Shown: in pieces, positions 53,917 to 63,739 of the stretch
How positions within the stretch are numbered: position 1 is the stretch's first letter
Layout: each line of letters begins with the position of its first letter
Assembly (NCBI RefSeq): GCF_016056295.1
Contig: NZ_JAECZB010000004.1
Coordinates: 62,001 to 126,000 of the forward strand
Direction: 5' to 3'
Length of the DNA stretch: 64,000 nucleotides
Source: Atlanticothrix silvestris CENA357
GTDB lineage: Bacteria > Cyanobacteriota > Cyanobacteriia > Cyanobacteriales > Nostocaceae
Notes under the pieces: model-generated
The model's input: only the letters and a program-made list of their open reading frames with translations
Told to the model about the DNA's origin: nothing
Database searches by the model: none
Program-made: the position numbers and the translations under genes

Positions 53917-55254
53917 TTAGGGTACTTTTGGAGTAATTCCTTTAAACCGTTCTTTAGCCTCTTGAAATGCCTCTCGCATCACTGACTGAATTTTTTGAGG
54001 GTCGGGTTTTTTACCACCCATTAAATCACCGAAGTAAACGCAAGCCCCTTCACCTAATGCCCAGGTGTAGGCAGCGGCCCAAGAAGCTGCTATGACACTG
54101 CCAAAACCAGGCAGGAATTTAATTAATTCCCGTGCAATAGCCTGTGCTAAAAATCCACCTGCGATCGCACTTACAACTCCCCCAGCTTGAGATGGTGTCA
54201 ATGTTTGCCCATAGAGTTTTCCCAACAGCCCTACCATTGAGACTTGTAAAGCCGTCAGCACAGGCATTGTAGCAAAAGGCAATGGTACAGCTGCGAGTGT
54301 GGCTGCCATAATCGCAAATGGCAAAATGTAACGCCGTCCGGCATCTCGGTAAAGGTTGCCTAGTTGTTCACCTGCTGTTTCATCTAATAATTGATAAATC
54401 GCACGGGCTTCTGCTTCTGGTAGTAGTTCAGCGAGAGTATCTCTCAATGTCTCTAAGCCATAAAATACCGTATTATAGCCGTCTTCTTCTAGGGTAAAGT
54501 CAATCAGAACAGAGCGATCGCACAGGTCTGTAAAAGCTTGCTTAATTGACCTAAAGGCTCGGTTGACTTCCTCAAAATCTGGCGGATAGGCCGGATGATC
54601 ATCTGTACCTGGAGGATAAATTTCATGTAAGCAAGTCACTACCAAAAGACAGGGAATTTCTGGATATTTTTGACGTAACTGCTGGGTAATTTGCCGCAAT
54701 GTGTCAGTGGCAAAATCATTGATTTTAATCGTCAAAATCAGGACTCTGGCGCGGCGACTCGACTTTTGTAAATCGCCGACTAATTCTTGAATGATTTTTT
54801 GAGTGTCTTGTTTGACATCTCCTAGTCCTACCGTATCTGTAAAAATGAACAAAGGCAGATCATCAGAAGGATAAGCATAGCGCTGGGTATGTTGCGTGTG
54901 CGGACGAAATCCCTGACCGACAATTTCGGCAGAAACTCCCGTTAGTCCCCGGACAATTGAACTTTTTCCAGCTTGGGGTTTACCAATCAGCAACGCCTCC
55001 GTGGTTGGCAATTCAGCGCGGACTGTTGCTAAAATCTCTGCAACTTCTGTTTCGCTAATGCTAAACCATTGCACAACTGTCTGTGCTACTTGCTCAACGG
55101 GTAATACTTGCATTAAATTTGCCGTTGCTTGATTCCAAACACCAGCAACGCGGTTTTTCCAGTAATTGTTAACTGATTTGGTTGTACCATCAGTTGGTTC
55201 ACTGAACTGCTGAGATTCAGCTGATGGTAAGTCAGCATCATGTTGTTCAGTCAT
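53917..55254 (-). CDS. Membrane-associated Era/YcjF-like GTPase
   Basis: 445 residues from ATG at 55254. P-loop GKPQAGKSS (about 91-99), switch/G3 DTVGLGD, G4-like TCLHE. The C-terminal half carries hydrophobic helices typical of YcjF/DUF697 domains (PFAIMAATLAAVPLPFATMP and FGSVIAASWAAAYTWALG). Bacterial relatives tether to membranes; role unknown. N-terminal 50 residues are polar and probably disordered. A short 34-codon frame at 55339-55443 lies upstream. Confidence 0.87.
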   Translation of the reverse strand: MTEQHDADLPSAESQQFSEPTDGTTKSVNNYWKNRVAGVWNQATANLMQVLPVEQVAQTVVQWFSISETEVAEILATVRAELPTTEALLIGKPQAGKSSIVRGLTGVSAEIVGQGFRPHTQHTQRYAYPSDDLPLFIFTDTVGLGDVKQDTQKIIQELVGDLQKSSRRARVLILTIKINDFATDTLRQITQQLRQKYPEIPCLLVVTCLHEIYPPGTDDHPAYPPDFEEVNRAFRSIKQAFTDLCDRSVLIDFTLEEDGYNTVFYGLETLRDTLAELLPEAEARAIYQLLDETAGEQLGNLYRDAGRRYILPFAIMAATLAAVPLPFATMPVLTALQVSMVGLLGKLYGQTLTPSQAGGVVSAIAGGFLAQAIARELIKFLPGFGSVIAASWAAAYTWALGEGACVYFGDLMGGKKPDPQKIQSVMREAFQEAKERFKGITPKVP

Positions 55255-55338
55255 TGGCAACAAAAAGATTGTAACTACACCCTACCTATCATTGTAGAGT
55301 GCTTCACTATAATTCCATCCCTGTGTAATTCAAGCAGT

Positions 55339-55443
55339 CTAAGCATCTAATGCAATCTGCTTGAGTTGAACTTTCAAGCCGTTTTCTGGGCGAACAATAG
55401 AATTAACTGGCGGTGCTGGTAACTCAAATACATTGGAAGGCAT
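55339..55443 (-). CDS. Candidate 34-residue small ORF
   Basis: ATG-started minus-strand frame, MPSNVFELPAPPVNSIV and so on, ending QIALDA. Composition looks like a protein N-terminus and might be the remnant of a longer gene. No ribosome site. The rest of 55255-55545 shows no gene. Confidence 0.25.
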   Translation of the reverse strand: MPSNVFELPAPPVNSIVRPENGLKVQLKQIALDA

Positions 55444-55545
55444 AGCAAAAATCTTCTACATTTGTGTGCATTGAAGAACATTAATTCACTGTTAATATTG
55501 AATTCTTCATCACACAGAGAGATTTGTTACCTAAAATCTGCTTTG

Positions 55546-58416
55546 TTAAAAATTACCACCTGCTAACGGTAGTAATAGGCGACTGACGACACGATTATCT
55601 GGTAACTGATAGAAATGCAGTTCTCCTCCCAATTGCTGCATCAGGTTTTGACAGATTAATAGATGCAAGCCCGGTGGTTGATTGAGGTGGGAAACAGCAA
55701 GCACATCTTTGGATGTATTGCAATGTAATGCTGCCAGTAATTGTGGCTCAATAATGCCATTATCTGTGATTGACAGTTCTAGAAATTTCTCATCTAAACG
55801 GCGACACCAGATATCAATTCTGCTACCGCTTTGAGAACGGTGACAGGCTGCAACCAATAACTCATGAAGAACTAATTCAAATTTCACAATATCACCAACG
55901 ATCGCTAGGGAAGATGGATAATCTGAAGTTTGAATTCCTTTAAGAAATGTAGAAGTATCTAGTGACTCTTGCTCTTCAACCGATTGCCCCAAACCATGTA
56001 CACCCGTCCATAACTTGTTGTGTTTAAATAAATTTTCGACTCGTTCGAGCGATCGCTTGAGAAAACTCGCTATGGGCATAGTTTCGCTGCTAATATGCAA
56101 CTGCCATTGTTCTAGTTTGAGCATTCCAGTCATCGAGGCAGTTGTATGATCTAACTGTCGTAGCAGTAGTTGGTAGCGTGTCTGAGTTAGTTCACTAGTA
56201 GGAATACCCAAATCCTGTATTTGGCCTAGTAACAGTACTGCTGTTCTTTGGATTTCTTGTAAACGCCGATGTTTGTACCAATTGAGTTGTTGTAATTTCT
56301 GGTTTGTAGATTCTAAAAGTTGGGTAATTTGCTGCTGACGACGTGACCAAGCCAATTGAGACACAAGAATTTCTGTAGCATTGAGGCTTTGTTGTGACCA
56401 TTGACGTTCTCGACGGTCTGCGATTAAAACTACCCCGGTAGGTTCATAATCAGCAGCAGTACGTAAGGCAATAATTAAAATTTGACCAATGCTTGAACCA
56501 TTTAACCATTTCTTAGTTTCCAATGGTAAATCATCTATATTTACACTTAAGTAACCATCTTTGGCTAACGCCCACTGAATCAAAACTTCATTCTTAACGG
56601 ATACCTTTGCATCTGCAACAATCCCAAACCCCATCTCGGTAACTAATCCAGGGATAATTTCTGCATAAGGCTGACCGGAAGACCAAGACAGTAATAATGT
56701 CAGAGGACAACTCAAAACAGATGCAGTTTCTTCTAACGCTATACGTTCTAAATGGTTATCTCTGACCTCAATTTTTTCGTTTTGGGCTTGTTCTAGGGTA
56801 TATATGCATTGCTTGATGCCATGTAAAATTTTATGCTGTTGCTTTGTATCAGTGTGTAATTGCCATTGATGCACAATCACCCCAATTTGTTGACTAACAA
56901 CCCAGAGCAATTCTTTTTCTAGAGTTGTCCAAGTGCGGTGAGTTTCGTGAGCAATTATTACCAGTGCTTCTGGTGCATGACCTTGGGCACAGTTACAAAC
57001 TAAAAGCGATCGCACGTTATTTTCTATTAAAGGGGAACGCCAGTTCAAAAACCGTAAATCTTCATTTAAGTTTTCTACCTCCACCGCAGTTGTTGCAGAC
57101 TTTAATTTATACTGATCCATTTCTTTGACAGCATTAAAGGTAAATGCCAAAGGGCGGCGATTATGAGGTTGAGTTTGATAAAGAATTTGATAATTATGTT
57201 GATCAGGGTCGTACTGTAATAATAAAAAGCGAGTCGCTGCTAGTCGAGCCAACACTCTTGTTGCACAGTTGCGTAAAGTTTCGTGGAGATCATGATGGCT
57301 ATAAATGGCTTGGGCGACTTGACTAGTTAGTTGAGTATCATCTTGGATTGTTTTAATGGCGCTTTCCATGCTTTCGGTAGGAGTAACCAAAGAAATTAAT
57401 CCCGCTGCACCTTGGACAAAACTCTTGTCTGTCTCTGTCCAGATGCGAGGTTCATTACCTTCCACCGCTAGAAAACCTAATAAATTATTTTGCCAGATGA
57501 TGGGAGCTGCCAACAGCGATCGCACCCGCAGGCGTTGCAATAATTTAGCGGTAAAATGACTTTCTAATGAACTACGAGCATCACCAATCCAAACAATTTC
57601 ATTCACTGACAATGCATAATATAATTCACTCAATTCCTGCACTGTCATTCCGGCCGCTGGTTGTTGCTGGGAATCGCGACTCATGTTGATCAGCTGATTG
57701 CTCATTCGACACCAAAAGTAACGTCCTTGGCGCTCAAACCAGTAAACGTTTGTCCGGCTGGGGGAGACAAATTGATGTGTTGTCTCTACAACTGCTTTGA
57801 GTCTTTGATCTAGGTTACTCAGGGTGCGTAAGTTTTCTAGCAATGCTAATAGTGGCTCATCAGGGCGCTTGGTTTGCTTTTGCTGCAAATCTATTTCATG
57901 TCTATAAAGTACTGCCCCTAATTCACCTAAAACCATCAGCAGTCTTGCTTTGGCTTCTGCTGGAAGTAAGTAACCCCAGCGTTCTGAACCTAATAACAGC
58001 AAACCCAAACAACGATCTTTATAGCGAATTGGCAAAAAAATCGTTCCTTGGATGTTGAATTTTCTGCCTACTTCTTGCCATACTGCTGCACGGATTTCAG
58101 TTCGTAAATCTGCTAATCCTAAAGGACGTTGTTCTATTACTACTTGCTCTAATAAATCGCCTGGGTTGAGGACAACTCGTTTGTGTAACAATTTGGTGTC
58201 ATGATCGGGTACAGTGCCCCCTCTACCCAACAACGCGTGCTTCAGGCGATCGTAAGTAGCAATCCAAATCAAACTGTAATCAAACTGCTGTTGAATATAA
58301 GAAATCGTAGTTTTAATCAGAACTTCAACATCATCCTGTTCCCTGAGGCTTTGCAGGACATATCCCAAGGCTTGGATTTGCTGTTCGGCGGCTATTGTTT
58401 TTTGTGGCTGCCCCAT
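55546..58416 (-). CDS. Multi-GAF sensor with degenerate histidine-kinase C-terminus
   Basis: 956 residues, soluble. GAF-type segments lie at about 15-170, 195-345, 365-520 and 535-690 (for example LPIRYKDRCLGLLLLGS and LAAPIIWQNNLLGFLAVEG). A helical dimerisation-like region (about 710-800) lacks an H-box His: the place reads HRRLQEIQRTAVLLLGQI. The C-terminal 130 residues resemble HATPase_c, but the N-box is ELVLHELLVAACHRS without the conserved Asn, and the G boxes are weak (ITDNGIIEPQ, LHLLICQNLM). It is likely a pseudokinase or ligand-sensing scaffold. It is divergent from pyrD with about 120 bp between. Confidence 0.82.
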   Translation of the reverse strand: MGQPQKTIAAEQQIQALGYVLQSLREQDDVEVLIKTTISYIQQQFDYSLIWIATYDRLKHALLGRGGTVPDHDTKLLHKRVVLNPGDLLEQVVIEQRPLGLADLRTEIRAAVWQEVGRKFNIQGTIFLPIRYKDRCLGLLLLGSERWGYLLPAEAKARLLMVLGELGAVLYRHEIDLQQKQTKRPDEPLLALLENLRTLSNLDQRLKAVVETTHQFVSPSRTNVYWFERQGRYFWCRMSNQLINMSRDSQQQPAAGMTVQELSELYYALSVNEIVWIGDARSSLESHFTAKLLQRLRVRSLLAAPIIWQNNLLGFLAVEGNEPRIWTETDKSFVQGAAGLISLVTPTESMESAIKTIQDDTQLTSQVAQAIYSHHDLHETLRNCATRVLARLAATRFLLLQYDPDQHNYQILYQTQPHNRRPLAFTFNAVKEMDQYKLKSATTAVEVENLNEDLRFLNWRSPLIENNVRSLLVCNCAQGHAPEALVIIAHETHRTWTTLEKELLWVVSQQIGVIVHQWQLHTDTKQQHKILHGIKQCIYTLEQAQNEKIEVRDNHLERIALEETASVLSCPLTLLLSWSSGQPYAEIIPGLVTEMGFGIVADAKVSVKNEVLIQWALAKDGYLSVNIDDLPLETKKWLNGSSIGQILIIALRTAADYEPTGVVLIADRRERQWSQQSLNATEILVSQLAWSRRQQQITQLLESTNQKLQQLNWYKHRRLQEIQRTAVLLLGQIQDLGIPTSELTQTRYQLLLRQLDHTTASMTGMLKLEQWQLHISSETMPIASFLKRSLERVENLFKHNKLWTGVHGLGQSVEEQESLDTSTFLKGIQTSDYPSSLAIVGDIVKFELVLHELLVAACHRSQSGSRIDIWCRRLDEKFLELSITDNGIIEPQLLAALHCNTSKDVLAVSHLNQPPGLHLLICQNLMQQLGGELHFYQLPDNRVVSRLLLPLAGGNF

Positions 58417-58534
58417 CTGATTATTGGTTACATAACTTGTAATATATAAGATGCCCAGAAAAGTACTCTGAGTAATAATCGGTTGTGGATTTTTGACACA
58501 CTAATCTTTAAAAGTGTCAGTTTTCGTCTAACAA

Positions 58535-59677
58535 ATGGATATTTATCAAGTTGCAATTCGTCCACTTTTGTTCGATTTGGTAAAAACAGATCCAGAGTGG
58601 CTACATCAGCAGACAATTCGGAGTTTAAGCTGGCTTTCACAAACAGACATTCATCCTGCTGCTAGCTGGGTAAACCGAAGTCTACAAAAATCCTTGTGTC
58701 TAAAAGATTCACGTTTAGAACAAACTTTATTTGGCTTACAATTTCCCAACCCTTTAGGTTTAGCGGCTGGATTTGATAAAGATGGAGTTGCGGCTAGTAT
58801 CTGGTCGAGCCTGGGTTTCGGCTTTGCAGAATTGGGTACTGTCACATTTATAGCCCAGCCAGGAAATCCTCGTCCCCGTTTGTTTCGCTTACCGATGGAC
58901 AAAGCGGCTCTCAACCGCATGGGTTTTAATAATAACGGTGCAGCCGCTATGTCCGCACGGTTAGCAAAAAGCCAGCAAGACTTAGGCTGGTCAATACCGA
59001 TTGGGATAAATCTGGGCAAATCTAAGGTTACACCCCTAGAAGCAGCAGCAGAAGATTATTTGAATAGTTTTCGCTTACTTAAGGAGTTGGGCGACTATTT
59101 TGTAGTTAATGTCTCTTCACCCAATACACCAGGATTGCGATCGCTCCAAGATGCTGCCATGCTTAGTGCCATCTTAGATTTATTGCAATATGAAAATCAA
59201 TACCAAAAGCCAATTTTTGTCAAGATAGCACCTGACTTGGAATGGGAAGCGATCGCCGATATTATTTCTTTAGCTAAGACCTACAAACTAGCGGGAATTA
59301 TTGCCACCAATACCACCATTAGCCGTGAGGGATTGCAAACTCAAATCATTAGCCAAACTGGCAAATCACCTCAGGAAGAAGCCGGCGGAATTAGCGGTGC
59401 GCCATTACGCGATCGCTCCACTGAGGTAATTCGGTTTATTTGGCAACAAACCCAAGGACAAATCCCAATAATTGGGGTTGGTGGCATATTTTCCACTGAA
59501 GACGCTTGGGAAAAAATTACTGCTGGTGCTAGTTTGATCCAGGTATATACAGGCTGGATTTATCAAGGTCCAATGATGGTACGCCAGATTCTCAAGGGTT
59601 TACTTTCTAAGTTAGAAGAAAATAACTTAAATTCCATCTGTGAAGCTGTAGGCTTAGAAGCAAAAATTCCTAAATAA
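58535..59677 (+). CDS. pyrD: Dihydroorotate dehydrogenase, class 2
   Basis: Oxidises dihydroorotate to orotate in pyrimidine synthesis with quinone as acceptor, on the membrane. 380 residues; the N-terminal helical extension ([19 protein letters not shown]) marks class 2. FMN motifs: [13 protein letters not shown] (about 71-83), the catalytic Ser in [23 protein letters not shown] and [24 protein letters not shown]. Confidence 0.95.
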   Translation: MDIYQVAIRPLLFDLVKTDPEWLHQQTIRSLSWLSQTDIHPAASWVNRSLQKSLCLKDSRLEQTLFGLQFPNPLGLAAGFDKDGVAASIWSSLGFGFAELGTVTFIAQPGNPRPRLFRLPMDKAALNRMGFNNNGAAAMSARLAKSQQDLGWSIPIGINLGKSKVTPLEAAAEDYLNSFRLLKELGDYFVVNVSSPNTPGLRSLQDAAMLSAILDLLQYENQYQKPIFVKIAPDLEWEAIADIISLAKTYKLAGIIATNTTISREGLQTQIISQTGKSPQEEAGGISGAPLRDRSTEVIRFIWQQTQGQIPIIGVGGIFSTEDAWEKITAGASLIQVYTGWIYQGPMMVRQILKGLLSKLEENNLNSICEAVGLEAKIPK

Positions 59678-59706
59678 ATAAAGTCCACCCACAAGGGGAT
59701 GTAGTT

Positions 59707-59872
59707 TTGTTAGTAGTCAGTAGTCAGTGTCAAAGCGAAAAGTGCAGTCTTGGGTTCTACCCAAGAGGAGCAACTTTTCAAAAAGATTTGTGAAAACCAC
59801 CCATAAAGGTATGGGGTATTAGACCAAATTACAAAAAACAACTTAACAACTGACAATTGACAACTGACATGC
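59707..59872. repeat. Mixed repeats, CTGACAA and AGTAGTCAG types
   Basis: Between pyrD and a convergent gene: TAGTAGTCAGTAGTCAGTG at about 59711-59729, an inverted GGGT...ACCC-rich stretch at 59753-59815, and TGACAATTGACAACTGACA at about 59850-59868. Confidence 0.65.
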
Positions 59873-59911
59873 GCAGCGTCAATAAAAATGCTTGCTTTTG
59901 CCTTTGAATTT

Positions 59912-60640
59912 TTAGCTTTTGCCTTCCTCCTCTAGAGGGAAAAACTCCTTGTTTTTTTCCGAGAATGTCCAAGCAATGCCATCTGGGTCTTTGCTGCGAC
60001 TCCACTCTGGAAACTCTGGATCGTTTCGTCGTTTATATACCGTGCTGGAATAAACATTTAGCCGCTTGGCGAGTTCTGATTGAATCAGAGAGCCAAAAAC
60101 TAATTGACTTTCTAACGATCGCTGGACTTGTGTATGGTTTGCGGGCGTTACTAATTCAGTTTCTGGTTCCTCCTCCTGTTGTAGCGGTGGTTCCAGAAGC
60201 GAACGTGCAGTTTTGGTCACTGGTTGAGCCGGAAGTTTTTTAACAGGCTCACTACTGTCAAGTATGCTGCCCAGAATACTGGCAGTTATAAAGTAATAAA
60301 CTTCACCTCCTTCTTCCGAATTGCGTAGACTGGCACCAAACTCAGCAGCTTTGTTATCTAGGTAGCGTTTGGCAATGGGCCCAGAAAAACTGCCCTTCAT
60401 TGCCAAGTCCATTGGCGTTATCTGACCCTGGTTTTCCCGAATTAGCTGATGGAAAATTGGGTTAACTTGCTTACACCACTGTTGCCATTGATATTGCTGC
60501 CAAAGATTGAAACCTAGGGCCAGCAAAATTAACACAAGTAAAGCTTTCCAAGTGGAAACTAGAAAAATAATCAAAAACGAGATTGGCAAAAGCAGAACGA
60601 GAAACGCTTTCCCGTTGCCTTGCATTAATTTTTCACTCAT
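59912..60640 (-). CDS. Membrane protein with winged-helix-like cytoplasmic segments
   Basis: About 242 residues from ATG at 60640. The frame is open to an ATG at 60703, but that extension runs through repeated TTGGCAA sites and is less likely coding. Two adjacent membrane helices (about 11-45) are followed by a helix-turn-helix-like segment (HQLIRENQGQITPMDLAMKG, SGPIAKRYLDNKAAEFG) and a second site SELAKRLNVYSSTVYKRRND. This fits a membrane-tethered DNA-binding protein; no family recognised. Confidence 0.65.
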   Translation of the reverse strand: MSEKLMQGNGKAFLVLLLPISFLIIFLVSTWKALLVLILLALGFNLWQQYQWQQWCKQVNPIFHQLIRENQGQITPMDLAMKGSFSGPIAKRYLDNKAAEFGASLRNSEEGGEVYYFITASILGSILDSSEPVKKLPAQPVTKTARSLLEPPLQQEEEPETELVTPANHTQVQRSLESQLVFGSLIQSELAKRLNVYSSTVYKRRNDPEFPEWSRSKDPDGIAWTFSEKNKEFFPLEEEGKS

Positions 60641-60937
60641 GCCGATTCTTGCCAAGTGAATTTTGGAAAATAATATTATATATCTTGGCAAAAATTGGGA
60701 CATTTTTTTGTATCATTTGGCAAAGTCCTGGCAAATTTGTCAGCAAAAACCAGACTCAGATAAGTTTTATATGGTCTAAAACTTCCTTATTAGCTCTTCT
60801 GTGCAGAAAATCAGGAGAAATATTTTTGCCATAAAAATATATTTATCAGGTACTTGACATTTTTGTAACATATATACTACATCAAAGATATAGAACACTT
60901 TTAGACAAGGAGTAACAGTGAGTAAAATGTGCTAATG

Positions 60938-61525
60938 TCAATTTTTCCGCTGTAACCAAGCAAAAATTTCATCCACAGAGAGTGTTAAATTTATATCTTC
61001 TAACACTGGTAATATATCTTTTCCTGAAAACAAATCTGGCAAAGAATTAGGTTGATAAACTAAAATACAGCGTTCAATTGGATCAATCAACCATCCTAAC
61101 TGACTGCCATTCCTCAAACAGTGTAAAATGTTGCCAGTTACTTTAGTTTGACTTTGAGCAGGCGAAAGAATTTCTATTACCCAAGCGGGTGCAAAATCAA
61201 TACCACTGCTGATAATCTCACCGCTTTCATCTAGTGGTAGTTTATTAGTGGAGATAACAGCTACATCAGGAACTACTGAACGATTACCGCAGGTACAGCG
61301 TAATTCAGGAAAAGCTTCGTAACTACTTTCCAACCCATCAATCACTGCAACTAAACGTTTTTGCAATAAGCTGTGCTTACCTCCTCCCATTGGTTTTTGA
61401 ATCGCCTCTCCGTTAATATATTCCCAAGCTGGTGAATACTCAATGTATGGAAGCTTTAAAAACTCCTCTAGAGTTGTGTTTTCTGGATATGTAGTTTTTC
61501 CTTGCGTCAACTCAATATTTTTCAT
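60938..61525 (-). CDS. Uma2 family endonuclease (DUF820)
   Basis: 195 residues. Core PDVAVIS, APAWVIEILSPAQSQTKVTGN with the D-E-x-K site and GWLIDPIERCILVYQ. Start ATG. Same strand as the neighbouring Uma2 gene but with a low identity by eye, so not a recent tandem copy. Confidence 0.88.
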   Translation of the reverse strand: MKNIELTQGKTTYPENTTLEEFLKLPYIEYSPAWEYINGEAIQKPMGGGKHSLLQKRLVAVIDGLESSYEAFPELRCTCGNRSVVPDVAVISTNKLPLDESGEIISSGIDFAPAWVIEILSPAQSQTKVTGNILHCLRNGSQLGWLIDPIERCILVYQPNSLPDLFSGKDILPVLEDINLTLSVDEIFAWLQRKN

Positions 61526-61592
61526 AGCTTCGGCGATCGCTTTGTGTGAAAATATGCAAAAGAGCGATGTCTACGAAAAGCTCGCCCACGCG

Positions 61593-62210
61593 TTAAATCT
61601 CTCGACGAAATGCTCTAATAGCTGCTCCAGCATCGGTCTCAGCCATCAAAATGTAGCGTCTCAGTAAATCCAAATTGAGGTCATTGAGTCCGGGCAGTTG
61701 GCTGCGCTCGACGCGTTCATAGCTGCCGCCATGCAGATGATAGAGCGTTAACAGCCCATCTTCCCAAAACCAGACTTCCAGTACTCCCAGAGCTTTATAG
61801 CGCTCTAACTTGCTGACACCACCACTGGTAAAAACGACTTCGATGGACAAATCTGGAATCGGTTTAGCGCTGCCAATGCAGTAGGACTCGTCCGCTTGAA
61901 CCGAGACAACTCCTTCTTTTTCCTGAGTCATTGATCGGGTTGGCTGAAAGAAAATGCCTTTTTCGACGAGAAAGGTTGTCACTAAATAACCGATGATACT
62001 GGCAAAAATTTCATGTTCGCGTCCTGGCATGAGAATCTCGATTGTATCGTCATAGTAAAACAGCCGCACACCAGAAGAACCGTCAAAACCTTTTTGGATG
62101 AACTTGAACTGTTCCCACGTCCCACAATGGACAATGCGTTGGTCGGTAGTTCGGTCGAGTAGTGGGGGCATCGCGTTCACCTCTAGCAATCCCTGCCTGA
62201 ATTGTGACAT
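61593..62210 (-). CDS. Uma2 family endonuclease (DUF820)
   Basis: 205 residues. Core MPGREHEIFASIIGYLVTTF, PIPDLSIEVVFTSGGVSKLE (acidic plus Lys) and LEVWFWEDGLLTLYHL. A second ATG at codon 14 is possible. Sits next to the 60938 Uma2 gene and before the toxin-antitoxin island. Confidence 0.88.
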   Translation of the reverse strand: MSQFRQGLLEVNAMPPLLDRTTDQRIVHCGTWEQFKFIQKGFDGSSGVRLFYYDDTIEILMPGREHEIFASIIGYLVTTFLVEKGIFFQPTRSMTQEKEGVVSVQADESYCIGSAKPIPDLSIEVVFTSGGVSKLERYKALGVLEVWFWEDGLLTLYHLHGGSYERVERSQLPGLNDLNLDLLRRYILMAETDAGAAIRAFRREI

Positions 62211-62432
62211 ACTCTTTGCCAGTACAACTATTATACGCTTTCAAAATAACTGATTTGTTTTTGATCGCTCCTTTCCTTATATGATTTACTCCATTGCGTC
62301 AAATCTCTGCTGATAAATGGCGATGTCTACGACGGGCTACGCCTACGCAGTTTCACGAATAGTCATGAAAATAATCCTTTTTCAGTCCAGGGCGATCGCT
62401 TTTTGTAAAAATATTGCTGGCTAGCGCGTTAA

Positions 62433-62672
62433 TTATGCTGATTCTAGATGAATAACTGGAATTTGTTCGGTTCTTTCAGGAGGTTTTGCTCCAGTTGCAA
62501 CAGCATGAACCGTATGAAGAATATCTGCTGAATAGTAACGATTGCCGCAGGTATCACAAACACCAATCGTCACATCTTCAAGGATGACGAATCCATCTCT
62601 ATGCTTAAATGCCTCGCGCTTGATGGTTCGGGGTTGAACGGTTTCTTCGCAATACTCGCATTTATAATCCAT
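62433..62672 (-). CDS. YgiT-type zinc-finger antitoxin-like protein
   Basis: 79 residues from ATG at 62672. Two CxxC pairs: CEYCEE (about 5-10) and CDTCGNRYYS (about 39-48), the YgiT/MqsA zinc finger, followed by a short linker. It lacks a C-terminal HTH. Usual partner is a DUF4258/RelE-like toxin upstream; here the upstream neighbour is a BrnA-like protein instead. Confidence 0.82.
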   Translation of the reverse strand: MDYKCEYCEETVQPRTIKREAFKHRDGFVILEDVTIGVCDTCGNRYYSADILHTVHAVATGAKPPERTEQIPVIHLESA

Positions 62673-62684
62673 GCACCTCAACTT

Positions 62685-63189
<505 letters not shown>

Positions 63190-63255
63190 TTACAAATCTC
63201 TTTGCCTTTCCTTTCCAGAGTGGCTAAATCTAGGGCAAGGGCGATCGCAATTGCA

Positions 63256-63540
63256 CTATTTTTGAGTAACTTCAGTCAGGGCTTCATGGATAACCTCATC
63301 GCTAACACCATGACGCTTCAAGCTAGCAATCAGTGCTGAGATAGTATCCCCCTCTAGTCGTTCCAGATCAGTTCTGAGTCCTTGCCCAATATAAGCGCGA
63401 ATTAACGGTTGATAGCCAGAAAATCCCAGTAATGGCGCTATTCTTTTCAAATCTTCAATGACATCTTCGGGGATGCGAATTGTGATTGTAGTCATTGGAC
63501 GATTTTTATCGAGTCGCTTTTTCAATGCTTCAGCTTTCAT
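63256..63540 (-). CDS. CopG/BrnA-like ribbon-helix-helix antitoxin
   Basis: 94 residues. The RHH start MTTITIRIPEDVIEDLKRIA (about 16-35) is the DNA-binding strand-helix of CopG-type antitoxins, followed by a toxin-binding tail. It overlaps the 3' end of a truncated brnT at 63530-63540, its former partner. Confidence 0.82.
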   Translation of the reverse strand: MKAEALKKRLDKNRPMTTITIRIPEDVIEDLKRIAPLLGFSGYQPLIRAYIGQGLRTDLERLEGDTISALIASLKRHGVSDEVIHEALTEVTQK

Positions 63541-63739
63541 AATATTCTCGCTCCTTGCGTGTCGCTTTTCGAGCCGAAATGATCCGAATTATTTCGTTTT
63601 CACGTTCAATGTAGACGACATACAGAAGATTCCACCGTTTGTCTAAGCCAACAAATACCTCAAGGGGGTCGCCCACCATACCAGAGGTTGATGGGTGGGG
63701 AATTGAGGCAAACATTCTGTAACTGAACAAAGTGAATCC
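63530..63739 (-). pseudogene. BrnT family toxin, 5' truncated
   Basis: The frame encodes the C-terminal two thirds of Brn[34 protein letters not shown] and a YYES end. The first 35-40 residues (FEWD...KHGVSF) are missing. The frame begins directly after the TAA of the partial transposase gene, in the same reading frame, so an insertion probably cut the gene. Confidence 0.7.
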
